Notes: generated by a model from the sequence alone, not told the origin. Positions 10,424 through 21,201 are shown, counted from the first letter of the stretch. The stretch: 64,000 bases of DNA from Sorex araneus (GCF_027595985.1 NC_073305.1:169136172-169200171); one strand, 5' to 3'. Numbers and translations are program-made.

Positions 10424-11135
10424 AGATATTAAATGGCAAACAAAAATGTAGAAGTGGAAATAACTATTCCATAATTTCCTGAGAAATCTCATGAAAATCA
10501 GAGGCTAAGCAAAGGGTTGAGATCTCTGGATACTGGAAATTCTTCCTAGCTACATTTGGTAAGCTGTAGCCTACATTTTCATGTCAGAAAGAGGAAGCAG
10601 GAATCCTAAGCAGCCCTTAGAAGTTTCCCATCAGGAGCTTTAAAATGAAGATGCACCTCATTAACTCTCAGAACTTGGAGCGTGTTGCATATTTATGATT
10701 TGTTCAGAGTACTCATAGAGTTATGGAGAAGTTGGAATAGAATGATAATATCTAGTCTCTGCATTCATTTTAGCAAAAAGGGGGCACTTTACTAAAATGT
10801 CTTTTCCTGCTTAACTTCCATCTGTAGAGCCCAGCACTGTACAAACAATTCTGGAACAAAGTATTTATGACCCTTGCAGTCTGGCAGTTTAGACTGAGAC
10901 TGATTAGCTTCCTGGCAGATCTCCTGTGCCCCATTCACCCAGGAGGTGCCTGGCAACATGAGATTCTCCTCTAAAGAGGAAGACTAAAACTGTGAAGTAG
11001 AAAGCTGACAATGAAGTCATCCCCCTATGAATGTTATTGCATTCTTGGTACCTGTGTAGCTGTTCAATTAGTAGGCATTTCCTGAAAACCTACTCTGTAC
11101 TGTGCCTGTGAATATTGGGGAGTAAGAGGCACTTT
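10424..11135. other. Intergenic, nothing recognised
   Basis: Unique-looking sequence without ORF, RNA gene or recognisable repeat. Confidence 0.45.
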
Positions 11136-11405
11136 TCTTTTATTTATTTATTTATTTGTTAATTAGTGAGTCACAGTGAGGGTACAGTTACAGATTCACA
11201 CATTTTTGATTTTTGTTCTTGTTTTTCCCTCATGCAATGTTTAAGAGCCCATCCCTCCACCAGTGTCCATTCTCCACCACCCATGAACCCAGTATCCCTC
11301 CCACCCCCCAGTCCCATCCCCCCACCCCACCCCGCCTCTGTGGCGAGGCATTCCAATTTGATATCTCTCTTTCCTTTTGGGTGTTGTGGCCTGAAATAGG
11401 GGTAT
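11136..11405 (-). mobile_element. L1 3' end fragment
   Basis: In sense: a G-rich 3' UTR patch, ggagaatggacactggtggagggatgggc-like text, tgtaactgtaccctcactgtgac, and an (AAAT)n tail (plus strand tttatttatttatttg, about 11138-11158). The same 3' end is recognisable at 6000-6170. The overlapping proline/serine-rich ORFs on both strands come from this low-complexity patch. Confidence 0.72.
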
Positions 11406-13265
11406 TGAGTGGTCATCCTGAAGGGAGATGCGTGTTGAAAGTAGACAAGAGGCGCTTTTCTAAGGCAGGTGGGGAAGTGGGGTAATAATTCCAGAGTTAG
11501 GAATTATGAAGTCTGGTCTCAGGAGCATCATTAAAGTGCATGGGAGCAAGGGCAAGCATCCATATGCACATCTGTAAAGCAAAATAATCTCCATAGAAAT
11601 CCCAGTGAGAATGACATGACATTGGTATATCTGTAGCCTGAAATCTGAAAAGAAACACAACTGGATCACAGAAAAAAAGAAAAAAACGTATCTGAGAAAC
11701 AGTACTGGGCAGCATACACATTCAATACCTTAAGACATAAATATGTCTTAAGTGCCTTACAACATAAATACACATGAAAAGAACAGTATGTGGAACAAGG
11801 CTTGCATTCTCTAAATTTAATGACAAAATCCAATTATTAATCTTTGGATCACTGATTTCACATAAAAGAATTGAATGTTCCCCTTCTCTGAATATACAGA
11901 GCCTTTGTTCTACAAATGCTGCTATCTATGCTCTGTGCACCCACTCCTCATCAAAAGTATTCTGAATGCCAAAGTCTTGTAAAACAGGGATGATTTTGCA
12001 TCTAATGACTTGGCTTCCAACTTGGATCCCCTGGGAAATGAAATTCTAAAGGGATATTGGGTCCAAATGAAGTCCCCACAGGGAAAGCTTGTAAGATGCC
12101 AGCTCCAGCTTTTCAGCGCTCCCTCAATAATGCCGAGAATGGCAGGCAACCATCAAGATGAGACAAAGAGCCAAATGTGTTTCACAGATAGATCTACTCC
12201 GTGAATATGCGAGGGGATATCTGAAGATGCCCCCCCTGAAATCCCAGGCTGCTCTCTCCTGGACCCACGCAAGCCCCATCACTCGAGAAACCTAAAACTG
12301 GCCAGAGAGTAGTCTGACACACAAGCGTAGGGTCCCACACTGTTCTGACAGGGAAACCCACGATGTGTCCTCCTCCAGAAGGTCTTTTCCTCTGTGGGGA
12401 TCTGGGGATCTGCAAGCTGGGAGCTTCCGAGGATGAACAGAAGGACGGGTCTGCTCATGTTCACACATCTCATTTCATTCATTCACACTTCCTCAGGCTC
12501 CAGATTCTGTTAAAATTTTAGCTCTTTCTTCTGTCTCAAATCCGTTTCTGAGGCTGGCACCAATACGCCTAAATTCCAGGTATAATATATAGCTCTTGGC
12601 CGCCCCCCACCTCCCAAGCTTCCCTAGCAAGGATGCCACTCACATTTTTCCTCCTTTCAATGCAAACTTGATGCTTCTCATACTTCCCTGTGCAAATGAT
12701 GGATGGTAGCAGAGCTAAATATGGAGACAAAAGTTACGGTCACATTTTGTTCCTGCTAAATGTTTTACTCCACGTGTTATTGCCTCCTCTGCTTAACAGT
12801 AACTCATTTCCTCCTTTGTTTCTAAAAAGCAGTTGCCTATAACTGGAGCCCTGGAGGTCAAGGCTACGCTTCATACACTAGATCTAGCATTAGGTCTAAA
12901 TATCATCTCTATCTATAACTTTCCATGGAAGTAGCGTAAATCACCTGTCTCTTTTTTGGTCCTGAAATTTGAAATGCCTACTGTTGTGTGGTCAGTTGGG
13001 CAGAAGGAGAGTGAAAATGGCACTTCTGGAAGACTAGTGCTTAAAATTCTCATCTGATTTTTGACAATTTGAACGTGGGTCTTATGAAAGTCCATGAAGA
13101 GTGACCAAAACCTGAATGCCAGGCTCTGGATAACTCTGTCTTGTAACCTTAAGCTGTTTTCTCAGTTTCCCAATCAAGACTCCCACATTGCTTTGAAGTG
13201 TAGTATCTCTTTAGTTTTCTTTAATATCAAAGAGCTCCTCTGTGTTTTCTTTTTAATAGTTTATT
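11406..13265. other. Long intergenic stretch, no repeats recognised
   Basis: About 1.9 kb with no element of the window's repeat families and no persuasive gene. It is one of the few repeat-poor blocks left of HIVEP2, and a reasonable place to look for conserved non-coding sequence. Confidence 0.45.
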
Positions 13266-13269
13266 GCTG

Positions 13270-13442
13270 TCAATTTTGTTTGTTTGTTGGAGCACACACA
13301 GAAATCTTCAGGGCTTGCTCCCCACTCTGTGCTCAAGAATCTCTCCTAGCAGTGCTCTGAGGACCACATGGAGTAGTTCCAGGCTAGAACCCAGGTCATC
13401 CACGTTCAAGGCACCTTACCCACTAAGCTATCACCCTGGTCC
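13270..13442 (-). mobile_element. Diverged family A SINE
   Basis: All landmarks of family A are present but with many substitutions (agcacacacagaaatcttc, tcaggaccacatgg-like text, aacccaggtcatccacg, ctatcaccctgg). It is an old copy, with the head at the right. Confidence 0.7.
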
Positions 13443-14459
13443 CTATTGTCATTCTTAATACTGCCTCGTTTTAATAATTCAGGACAAGCATTTTGAAAAA
13501 TGTCCCATATTCAGAATTTGTCCTACTATTTTCTTGCGTTTGATCCATTTTAAAAAAAGTATTTGTTTCCCTTGCCATTCGAGTTAATGTTCCAAAAAGC
13601 ACTTGGGATGGTGCTTCTTTTATTTAAGGAAATGTATAGCCCCCAGAACTTTCAACTTAAAGGAATTTCTTTTGGCTGTTAACAATATTACGTGGGATAA
13701 AATTTTGAAAGTGTATGACTGTTCAGGTCTTCAAAAACATTATACCGAATGGCTTTACATATCACTCACAATTTTTGTATGAAGCATTCTTATTGCCTGT
13801 TGGGCACCTCAAATCTAAATCCTTGTCTAAAGTCACAAATCACAAGCTACAATAACAGGAGTGAATTGGTTATGTTCTAAAAAGCCTATGCGCTCAACGT
13901 TCTGTTAATATGCATGAGGTTTTTGTAATACCCCAAATTTAGCATTTTAAAAGATAGATAATTTGGGTTTGGGACAGTGGCCTTGGCTAAGCTTTGGACC
14001 CACTCCGAGGAGCTGGGGGAGGGGCGTAGTGCAGCACAAAATGTCAAGGCTCAAATCACATGCAAAGTATGTACTCAGCCCTTTGAGCAATTTCCCAGCC
14101 AAAGTGTTATTTTTTTCCCCTTGTGGTTTGTTTTAGTTTGCTTCATTTTAGTTTGGTTTGATTTGTTTGTTTTGCCTCGGTGGGGATTCTAGGGGGGCAA
14201 GGTTTGCCAGTGATCAAACCCATGGTTAGATGTTAATTTTAAACATCACTTTTTGACAAGTGACTTTTCACTGTTTAGATACTGATCTTTAAAAAATAAA
14301 AACAATGCATACTATTGCCATTTTTTTGTGTGTGCGTGGAAATTTTCGCATATGTGGTCAGACTTGGGCTCCTGTGAAATCTTGAGCTATTTCTTTTTGT
14401 GTTACCATTGTAGTGATCACATTAGAGTTTACATTCTGAATAGACATTTTTTAGTCTAA
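13443..14459. other. Intergenic with a doubtful SINE relic
   Basis: Mostly unrecognised. A T/G-rich run followed by gcctcggtggggattctagg and gtgatcaaaccc (14110-14230) could be a heavily eroded SINE, but I would not name it with confidence. Confidence 0.4.
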
Positions 14460-14473
14460 TTTCAATAATATTA

Positions 14474-14502
14474 ATATAATATAATATAATATAATATAAT
14501 AT
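14474..14502 (+). repeat. (TATAA)n microsatellite inside a SINE insertion
   Basis: Perfect ATATA/TATAA pentamers. They lie between the left TSD and the truncated SINE body at 14503, so they belong to the insertion or expanded at its 5' junction. Confidence 0.85.
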
Positions 14503-14677
14503 TGTCCCTCCCGGAGAGCCCGGCAAGCTACCAAGAGTATCCCACCCGCACGGCAGAGCCTGGCAAGGTACCCTTGGCATATTTGATATGCCAAACATAG
14601 TAATAACAAGTCTCACAATGGAGACATTACTGGTGCCTGCTTGACGAATTTGATGAACAACGGGACAACAGTGCTAC
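14503..14677 (+). mobile_element. Family B SINE, head deleted
   Basis: Starts within the body (tcccggagagcccggcaag) without the tRNA head and continues to the RTE tail (caatggagacattactggtg). The exact 14-bp TSD TTTCAATAATATTA lies at 14460-14473 and 14678-14691, so the truncation happened at insertion. Confidence 0.85.
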
Positions 14678-14691
14678 TTTCAATAATATTA

Positions 14692-15136
14692 TACTGCTCA
14701 GCAAACATATTTAAAACTTTATAATAGAATACTTTGTTTATCCCCCACCCTTTGTACTATTCTCATGTAATCATCATGAAATTGTTTACATAGTGTATTA
14801 TAAGCACAATAAAATTTGTTATCCTTGCTTTAAATGCACTGTTACACTTAAATACACTATTTTAAAATTTACTTTCATGTGTACATACAAATGTAACTTT
14901 TTAGCAGTTCATGATCCTTTGTATAAATTTATATATTTGTTTTATTTCTTGATGTGATCGCCTAGCTACTGGAAAATGGGGGATCTGTGCAGAAGAGGCC
15001 TAATAATAATAATAATAGCAATAATAATAGTAATAAACAATATTATCAGGCAGTATGTGGCTTTTACATTACCTGAGATAGAGATCTACAGAAAGGTTTG
15101 TGAAGCAGAGAAGTGTGTTTTTTAAAAGTACGATTT
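14692..15136. other. Intergenic with (AAT)n
   Basis: AT-rich DNA. A short fragment resembling the family C sequence ctagctactggaaaatgggggatctg sits at 14963-14999, followed by an (AAT)n-like run at 15001-15040. This is probably a scrap of family C. Confidence 0.5.
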
Positions 15137-15260
15137 TAGGGCCAGAGAGATGGTACAAGAAGTAAGGCACTTCCCTTGCACATGATTGTGTTGGTTGTGA
15201 CCATATTATGTTGTGTTTAATTCTTAAGTCACCAAACTTTAGACCATCTATATGTGGTTA
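15137..15260 (+). mobile_element. Old tRNA-head SINE
   Basis: gggccagagagatggtacaag followed by aaggcacttcccttgcacatg resembles a decayed family A head. The rest is barely readable. Confidence 0.45.
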
Positions 15261-15629
15261 TGATGGTATAGAGAGAAAAGATACTCCAAATTTCAGAGAT
15301 AATTGCATGGGTGCTATAGGAGCACAGAAAATAATGAGCTGATGAAGAGTAATAGAGAATTATGGTCACCCAATCAAAGATTACTTTTGGAGAGGGTGAA
15401 ATCTGAGATAATCTTTTCTATTTTATTATAATACTGTGATTTACAAAGTTATTCATTGTAGAGTTGTTCCAGACAGTGTTTCAACACCATCCCACCTCAT
15501 CTTGTTGACTTTCCCTTTATAAAATATTCCAACTACAAGTTTTTCCTCTCCAACTGGTTACTCCCAGTTTTCCCAGCCAGTATTTCTGCCCATAAATAGG
15601 ATAGTGCTATCTGCGCAACAGCTATGTAA

Positions 15630-15737
15630 TGGACTTTTCTGTTTCTGCTCTTTTCTTTTCCTCTTTTCTTTTCTTCTTTTCTTTTTTTCTTTTTTTCTTC
15701 TTTTCTTTCCTTTTCTTCTTCTTCTTCTTCTATTTTT
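15630..15737 (+). repeat. Long polypyrimidine tract
   Basis: About 100 bases almost entirely C and T, mainly CTTTT and TTC units. It continues into the tail side of the SINE at 15738 and probably grew from that SINE's A-rich tail. The Phe/Leu-rich frame and the Lys/Arg-rich opposite frame seen here are artefacts of this tract. Confidence 0.9.
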
Positions 15738-15896
15738 TCTGGTTTGCCTGTGCTCAGGACTTACTCCTGGCTCTTCACTCATGGATCACTCCTGATGGGG
15801 CTTAAGGCTTGGGGAATCATACGGTTGCTGGGGATCAAACTGAGTCAGTTGCATTCCAGGCAAGCCCTTGATCCATTGCGCTATCTCTCTTGCCCT
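15738..15896 (-). mobile_element. Diverged family A SINE
   Basis: Head at the right (gcgctatctctcttgccc), body with cttactcctggctcttcactc. It has lost the usual ggggaccatatggg word (cttggggaatcatacgg here), so it is an older copy. Confidence 0.75.
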
Positions 15897-15949
15897 CTGC
15901 TCTTGACTTCTCTGCACTTAATCTAGGAATCTAGAATGACGTTTTATTT

Positions 15950-16020
15950 GTGGGGGTGGGCCAGAGTTGGGCCAAACCTGGCAGTGCTGGGGCTACTCCT
16001 GGCTTTGTGTTATGGAGTGA
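15950..16020 (-). mobile_element. SINE 3' fragment
   Basis: gggccaaacctggcagtgctggggctactcctggctttg matches the reverse of a family A 3' half. It abuts the family C array. Confidence 0.55.
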
Positions 16021-16025
16021 TAGGT

Positions 16026-16868
16026 AGGCGGTCACACCGGTCACACCCAGAAACTGCCCTCAGTGCTGTGTAGTCCCATCAATGGCCAACATCCAGAGAC
16101 TATAAAGCCAAGCTCCCAGAAGAGAGCTACACAGTCTCTTGCCCTCATGCCTGGCTGTTTTCACCGGGGCCCCTCAGAGGGGGTCGGTTGAGTTTCCCTC
16201 CCAGACTTGAACAGAGCCCCAGCAGCTGAAGACTTCCGGAACCCAGCCACAGCCATGCTCAAGGCCCCTCTCCATACGGACAAGCCTCACGCATGAGGGA
16301 ACCGGCAGAGGAACCCAGGTGTGTGGGACCCAGGGCTGAGATCTCCAAGTCTGCTCGGATGGGACTGGGCCTCTTCTGCCCAGATCCCTATTTTCCAGTA
16401 GCTAGGCGGTCACACCCAGAAACTGCCCCCAACACCGTGTAATTCCATCAATGGCCAACATCCAGAGACTGTAAAACCAAGCTCCCGGAAGCAGGCAGCT
16501 GTGTGACATCTTATAGCCTAGTTGTCCCTCTTGGAGGAACTCAAGCTACTGAGAGTTTCCTGCCCACATGGGAGAGCCTGATAAGCTCTGCATAATGTAT
16601 TCATATGACAAAACCAGTAACAATGATGGGTCTCATTCCCCTGACCCTGAAAGAGCCTCCAATGTGGCACCATTGGTAAGGTGCCAAGATCTCCAAGCCT
16701 GCTCGGATCAGGACTGGGCCTTTTCTGCCCAGATCCCCCATTTTCCAGTAGGTAGGCAGTCACACTCAGAAACTGCCCCCAGCGCCATAAAGAGAAGCTT
16801 CTAAAATCTGAGGGTTAGGACAAATGGAGACATCACTGAGACCGCTCGAGAAAATCAACGATCAACAG
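16026..16868 (+). mobile_element. Family C element with internal tandem duplication
   Basis: The segment starting taggcggtcacac...cagaaactgccc occurs three times (about 16026, 16405 and 16750), and gatctccaagtctgctcgga occurs at 16340 and 16688. The copy therefore contains about two and a half staggered units of about 350-380 bp. It ends in the RTE-type tail (acaaatggagacatcactga, 16820) and then (GAT)n. Confidence 0.82.
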
Positions 16869-16905
16869 AATGATGATGATGATGATGAGGATGAGGATGA
16901 TGATG

Positions 16906-16947
<42 letters not shown>
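16869..16947 (+). repeat. (GAT)n microsatellite tail
   Basis: About 26 GAT/GAG-type triplets, directly continuing the 3' tail of the family C element. It represents expansion of the short tandem terminus used by RTE-type elements. Confidence 0.92.
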
Positions 16948-16982
16948 GTTTTATATTTACTTCAGAGCTTTAACATTTCTGT

Positions 16983-17150
16983 TTTTGTTTGTTTGTTTTT
17001 TATTTTCTGGGTAACAATCAACTGTGCTTAGGGCTTACTCTTGGCTCTGTGCTCATAATTCACTCTTGTAGTGCTTGGGAACCATATGCTGTGCACAAGG
17101 TTGAACATGCAAGACTAGTGCCTAAATTTCAGTACTAACTCTCAGATCCA
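16983..17150 (-). mobile_element. Old family A SINE
   Basis: tttgtttgtttgttttttattttctgggt marks the tail side, followed by an eroded body (agggcttactcttggctctg, gggaaccatatgctg). The head is poorly preserved. Confidence 0.6.
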
Positions 17151-17290
17151 GTAGTTATAACATCCCTTCCACTGCAGGTCTAGTGGGGCTAAATTCTGTT
17201 GGGTTGGTTGTAAAAACACATCTCTTTTTTGCTTCATATTTGAAAGATAATTTTCTGGCTATGGCATTGTAGGCTGCTTTTTTCTTTAGT

Positions 17291-17541
17291 TTAGCACTGT
17301 AGCACTGTAGCACTGTCATCTTGTTGTTCATCAATTTGCTCCAGCGGGCACCAGTAACGTCTTCATTGTGAGACTGGTTGTTACTGCTTTTGGCATATTG
17401 AATACGCCATAGGTATCTTGCCAGGCCCTGCCATGCGGGGGCAGAATATTCTCGGTAGCTTGTGGGGCTCTCCAAGAGGGACAGAAGAATCAAACCCAGG
17501 TCCGTCATGTGCAAGACAAACACCCTACCCGCTGTGATATT
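17291..17541 (-). mobile_element. Family B SINE
   Basis: Tail side at the left shows three tagcactg units; body and head to the right (agaatcaaacccaggtccg is box B reversed). The overlapping 122-residue frame is simply SINE sequence. Confidence 0.85.
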
Positions 17542-17545
17542 TCAT

Positions 17546-18120
17546 TTTTATTTAACTTATGACAAAAAAGAGCTTAGATTCTCACATTTATATATTCATT
17601 AATAATGTGTCCTAAAAATTAAAAAATTTAAATAATGTGTCCTCTTTTGTGGTTGCTTTATTTTCTAAGTACTCACTTCAGCATGGTATTATGAAGTTAT
17701 TTTGTGTGGTTTTATTAGGTCTATTCTGTTTTGCGTTTACAATGCTTTTGCATCTTTAGGTATACAAATTATAATCAAATTTGTAAACTGTTGTCATTAT
17801 TTCATCAAATGTTTTTATGACTTACTTCTTAGAGCTCAGGTATATGAATATGATGTTGCTTAATGCTGTAATACTGGGGGGAGGGCCTCAGAGAGCTTTT
17901 CTATTTCTATATGTATTGTGTTTAGTGAGGGCAGTTTTTCGTCCTTTTGCTCCTCCCCTTATACTTTTATTTATCTATTTTGGGTATAATTTTCTCCTAT
18001 ATTTCCTTCTTCTTCTGGATTCCTTTTTCACTTGTTAAAGATTCTTTTCTTAGTGTCTATGTTTCAAGTATATTGGCTTTTCTTCTCTTATCATTCTACT
18101 ACTATTATCATCTAGCACAA
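17546..18120. other. Intergenic, nothing recognised
   Basis: T-rich strand asymmetry gives hydrophobic ORFs of no significance. No repeat family identified. Confidence 0.4.
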
Positions 18121-18180
18121 TTGTGTGTGTGTTTGTGTGTACATGTGAGCACTTGTGTACATGTGCATATGTATATGCAC
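18121..18180 (+). repeat. Imperfect (GT)n
   Basis: Alternating GT/GTAT sequence. Confidence 0.75.
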
Positions 18181-18329
18181 ATAAATAGAAGTCTGTGTTT
18201 ATCACTAGTCTAGGATGGTCCATCTTTGTGAGATCACCCCGGAGTCTTAAAGCACATATGGCTGACTAATCTCTTGTGTTACAGATTCTGCTTAGGCCAC
18301 CTTTATTCTCCCTTTTATTTGTTTAGGGT

Positions 18330-18331
18330 GT

Positions 18332-18376
<45 letters not shown>

Positions 18377-18388
18377 TGTGTGTGTGTG
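18330..18388 (+). repeat. (TG)n microsatellite
   Basis: Almost pure TG dinucleotides. The Cys-Val-rich frame over it is an artefact. Confidence 0.93.
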
Positions 18389-18555
18389 CCCCCTTGCAAA
18401 ATACAATGACTCTAAATTTTGGTTAAGATATTCCTTTGGGTTCTACAAAATAAGCAGATGTGTGCAACCAAGGCAGATGTGTCCTGTATTATTGGTTGAT
18501 AATCTCTTTAGAGTGGAGAATAGATTCAAGCTCTTTAATAATTATAATAATATAT

Positions 18556-18808
18556 AATAAGCTACTGAGAGTTTCCTGCCCGCATGGGAGAGCCTGGCAA
18601 GCTCCCTGTGGCGTATTCATATTCCAAAACCAGTAACAATGATGGGTCTCATTCCCCTGACCCTGAAAGAACCTCCAATGCAGCACCGTTGGGAAAGACA
18701 AGTAAAGAGAGGCTTCTAAAATCTCAGGGCTAGGACATCTCAGGGCTAGGACGAATGGAGATGTTACTGAGTCTGCTTGAGCAAATCAACAATCAACGAG
18801 ATGATGAT
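18556..18808 (+). mobile_element. Family C element, 5'-truncated
   Basis: Begins in the body (aagctactgagagtttcctg) right after an AT-rich microsatellite-like stretch and runs to the tail ending gatgatga. It contains an exact 16-bp tandem doublet, atctcagggctaggac, at 18721-18752. Its 3' end has been interrupted by the SINE starting at about 18810. Confidence 0.85.
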
Positions 18809-18809
18809 T

Positions 18810-18990
18810 TTTTTTAAATTTTTTTGCTTTTTGGGTCACACTCATCGATGCACAAGTGTTACTACTGGCTCATGCACTCGGGAATTATTCCTGGCGGTGC
18901 TCAGGGGACCATATGGGATTCTAGGAATTGAACCCAGATTAGCCACATGCAAGGCAAACACCCTACTCCCTGTGCTATTGCTCCAGCCCC
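18810..18990 (-). mobile_element. Family A SINE nested at a family C tail
   Basis: Full copy with a T-run at the left. It sits immediately after the GATGAT tail of the preceding element, so it inserted into or next to that tail. Confidence 0.88.
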
Positions 18991-19044
18991 TAGCATATTT
19001 TTTTTCTCCAAATATTGTGTTTTTGATATGTGAAAATTAAATCT

Positions 19045-19218
19045 GGGGGACCAGAGAGGAGACTACAGCAAATAAAGCATTTGTCTCATTCACAGATAAC
19101 TTGAGTTCACTCCTCAGCACCCTCTGTGTTCTCCTGAGCATTGCCAGGCATGATCCCCAAATACAGAGCCCTGAGGGCAACCAGGTGTGACCCCAAAAAA
19201 ACCAAAAGAGCAAAAGAA
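19045..19218 (+). mobile_element. Diverged family A SINE
   Basis: Sense orientation: ggggaccagagaggagactac, ttgagttcactcctcagc, tgtgaccccaaaaaaacc and an A-rich end. Confidence 0.72.
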
Positions 19219-19454
19219 AAGTCAAAATAAGTTTCGATGGGTCAGTCAAAATCTGCCTTAAACGTAGGTGAATTAATTCCCATCACAAAAGTGGTATATT
19301 TTGAGGACTCTATCAGTTGTGCCATATGTAATGAGGCCTTTTTCTTCTAGCCGATAGAAACACAGACTGCCCTTAGCCCTGGGAGAGCTGTAGGAATTTT
19401 CTGAACTGCTGAAAATTTCTGAATTTCTGAAAATTCCCAAGATTTCAATAGTTC

Positions 19455-19641
19455 GGGGCTGGAGCAATAGCACAGCGGGTAGGGCATTTGCCTTGCACGC
19501 AGCCAACCTGGGTTTGAATCCCAGCATCCCATATGGTCCCCTGAGCACTGCCAGGAGTGATTCCTGAGTGTAGAACCAGGAGTAACCCCTGCGCATCGCC
19601 GAGTGTGACCCAAAAAGCAAAAAAATAAAAATAAAAATAAA
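19455..19641 (+). mobile_element. Family A SINE
   Basis: Complete sense copy ending in (AAAAT)n. The exact 15-bp TSD AGATTTCAATAGTTC lies at 19440-19454 and 19642-19656. It is one of the best-preserved examples for defining the family. Confidence 0.95.
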
Positions 19642-19656
19642 AGATTTCAATAGTTC

Positions 19657-20560
19657 TTTCTTTGGTCTTGGGTATTTTGTAGTCAGGCACGTGCATAACA
19701 GGACTCCACTAGCCCCTTAAGGAACCCTCTGTAAATGGACATCTGGAGTACTCTCTGTGTAGTTTTTTCCTTCTGAGTATTCTGGCACAGAAATTCGAAC
19801 TGACATGGAATCTTCTCATTCTAATCATTTTCTCCTATTTCTGGGGAGGGTCGGCAAAGAATGCTTAAAGGATCCAGGGGCCACTCCCCATGATTCTCCG
19901 CTAGGCCATTCATACTTGAGTCCAACAATGCAGCACTGCTCGGACCTCGCCAAGACCTCGCCATCCACTCATCCTTAGAGGCCTCCAAGTTCTCACTTAA
20001 TTGTTCTCAGGCTCCATAATAGGTTCACAGACTGAACTCCAGGACTTGTGTATACAAAGTATTTGCCCCTGCTCTTTGAGTTATACCCCTGATAATTCTC
20101 CTAAATTTCTTTGGTTTTCTCTCTGTGCAGTGTAGCTTAAAATTTTCCTTCTAACAGTAAATGGAATCACTTATAGAGTTAACTTTATTTCCTTTCCTTA
20201 TGATTTATACTCCTTTTATAGCTATTGTCCAAAGTCTATAACTCTTGGTTTTTGCCCAGGTTTATAGTCAAGAAACTAAATTATTGCCTATTACTCCATT
20301 ATTGATGAGAGAGAAAAGATTACTGGTCTTCTTATCACATGGCCATTGGCGTGTGATTATCTTTTTCGTTCTGAACCAACTGAATTTTCTTCATCTTGTG
20401 CTTTGTCATTGCCATACACAGAATTAGCCATATGTGCAAAGAACTCCAGTTTTTTTTTTTGTAGGTAATAGTATCTGGAAAGCAATGTATGACATTTGCT
20501 CAGTGAAACTGTTAGACAATTTCATTTGTAACATTTTGTTAGTTTGAGATTCAAGGTGTA
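19657..20560. other. Intergenic, nothing recognised
   Basis: No gene or identifiable repeat. The ORFs are short and unlike any family I know. Confidence 0.4.
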
Positions 20561-20561
20561 T

Positions 20562-20719
20562 ATTTGGGGGCCACAATCAGCTGTGTTGGAAGCTTCTCCT
20601 AACTCAGTAAGCAGGGGTGCTCCCTTGGTGTTCAGGAGATTGCATGGTACTGGGGTTGGACCCAAAGGCTTTGCACATGCAAGACAAGTGCTCTGTCACT
20701 GAGCAACATTCCTGTCCCC
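20562..20719 (-). mobile_element. Old family A SINE
   Basis: Strongly diverged body (ggggccacaatcagctgtg, gattgcatggtactgggg, caagtgctctgtcac) with the head at the right. Confidence 0.6.
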
Positions 20720-20933
20720 CGATCTGTAACTTTTAAATTAATACATATGTGAACATAACAAATTTAAATTCGATAACATTTTTCTCACCTTTCCATCTCA
20801 CCTTGCTCCCTTTATTACAAGAACCCTGGTTCCTGAAATAGCAGTATATTTACCTATTTTCTTACAGACAATGTTTATGCACACAAAACTAACCATAATT
20901 ATCATATCAACACCACTATATAACAAATCTACT

Positions 20934-21112
20934 GGGGCTGGAGCGATAGCTCAGCGGGTAGGGCGTTTGCCTTGCACGTGGCCGACCCGGGTTCTAATCC
21001 CAGCATCCCATATGGTCCCCTGAGCACCGCCAGGGGTTCTTCCTGAGTGAAGGGCCAGGAGTAACCCCTGTGCATCGCCGGGTGTGACCCAAAAACCAAA
21101 AAAAAAAAAATC
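20934..21112 (+). mobile_element. Family A SINE
   Basis: Near-consensus sense copy with an intact box B (GGGTTCTAATCC) and an A-tail. The exact 12-bp TSD AACAAATCTACT lies at 20922-20933 and 21113-21124. Confidence 0.95.
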
Positions 21113-21201
21113 AACAAATCTACTAGCTAAAGTTTCAGATTCTTTTACAATTTTTTTATCTTTAAACTATTTTTTATTTTCATTAATGTTTGACTTTCTT
21201 C

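Noticed and set aside
15558-15795. Phe/Leu-rich frame and opposite Lys/Arg-rich frame
   Set aside because: Both come from the polypyrimidine tract at 15630-15737.
18330-18557. Cys-Val repeat peptide
   Set aside because: Translation of the (TG)n microsatellite.
19273-19650. 125-residue and overlapping frames recurring across the window with peptides like GDHMGCWESNPG or RGPYGMLGIEPGSAACKANA
   Set aside because: These are translations of the same family A SINE in different frames. Their recurrence reflects repeat copies, not a protein family.
20934-21000. Possible tRNA genes at SINE heads
   Set aside because: Box A and B are present, but the rest does not fold into a full tRNA with acceptor stem and the sequence continues into the SINE body. 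These are SINE promoters.
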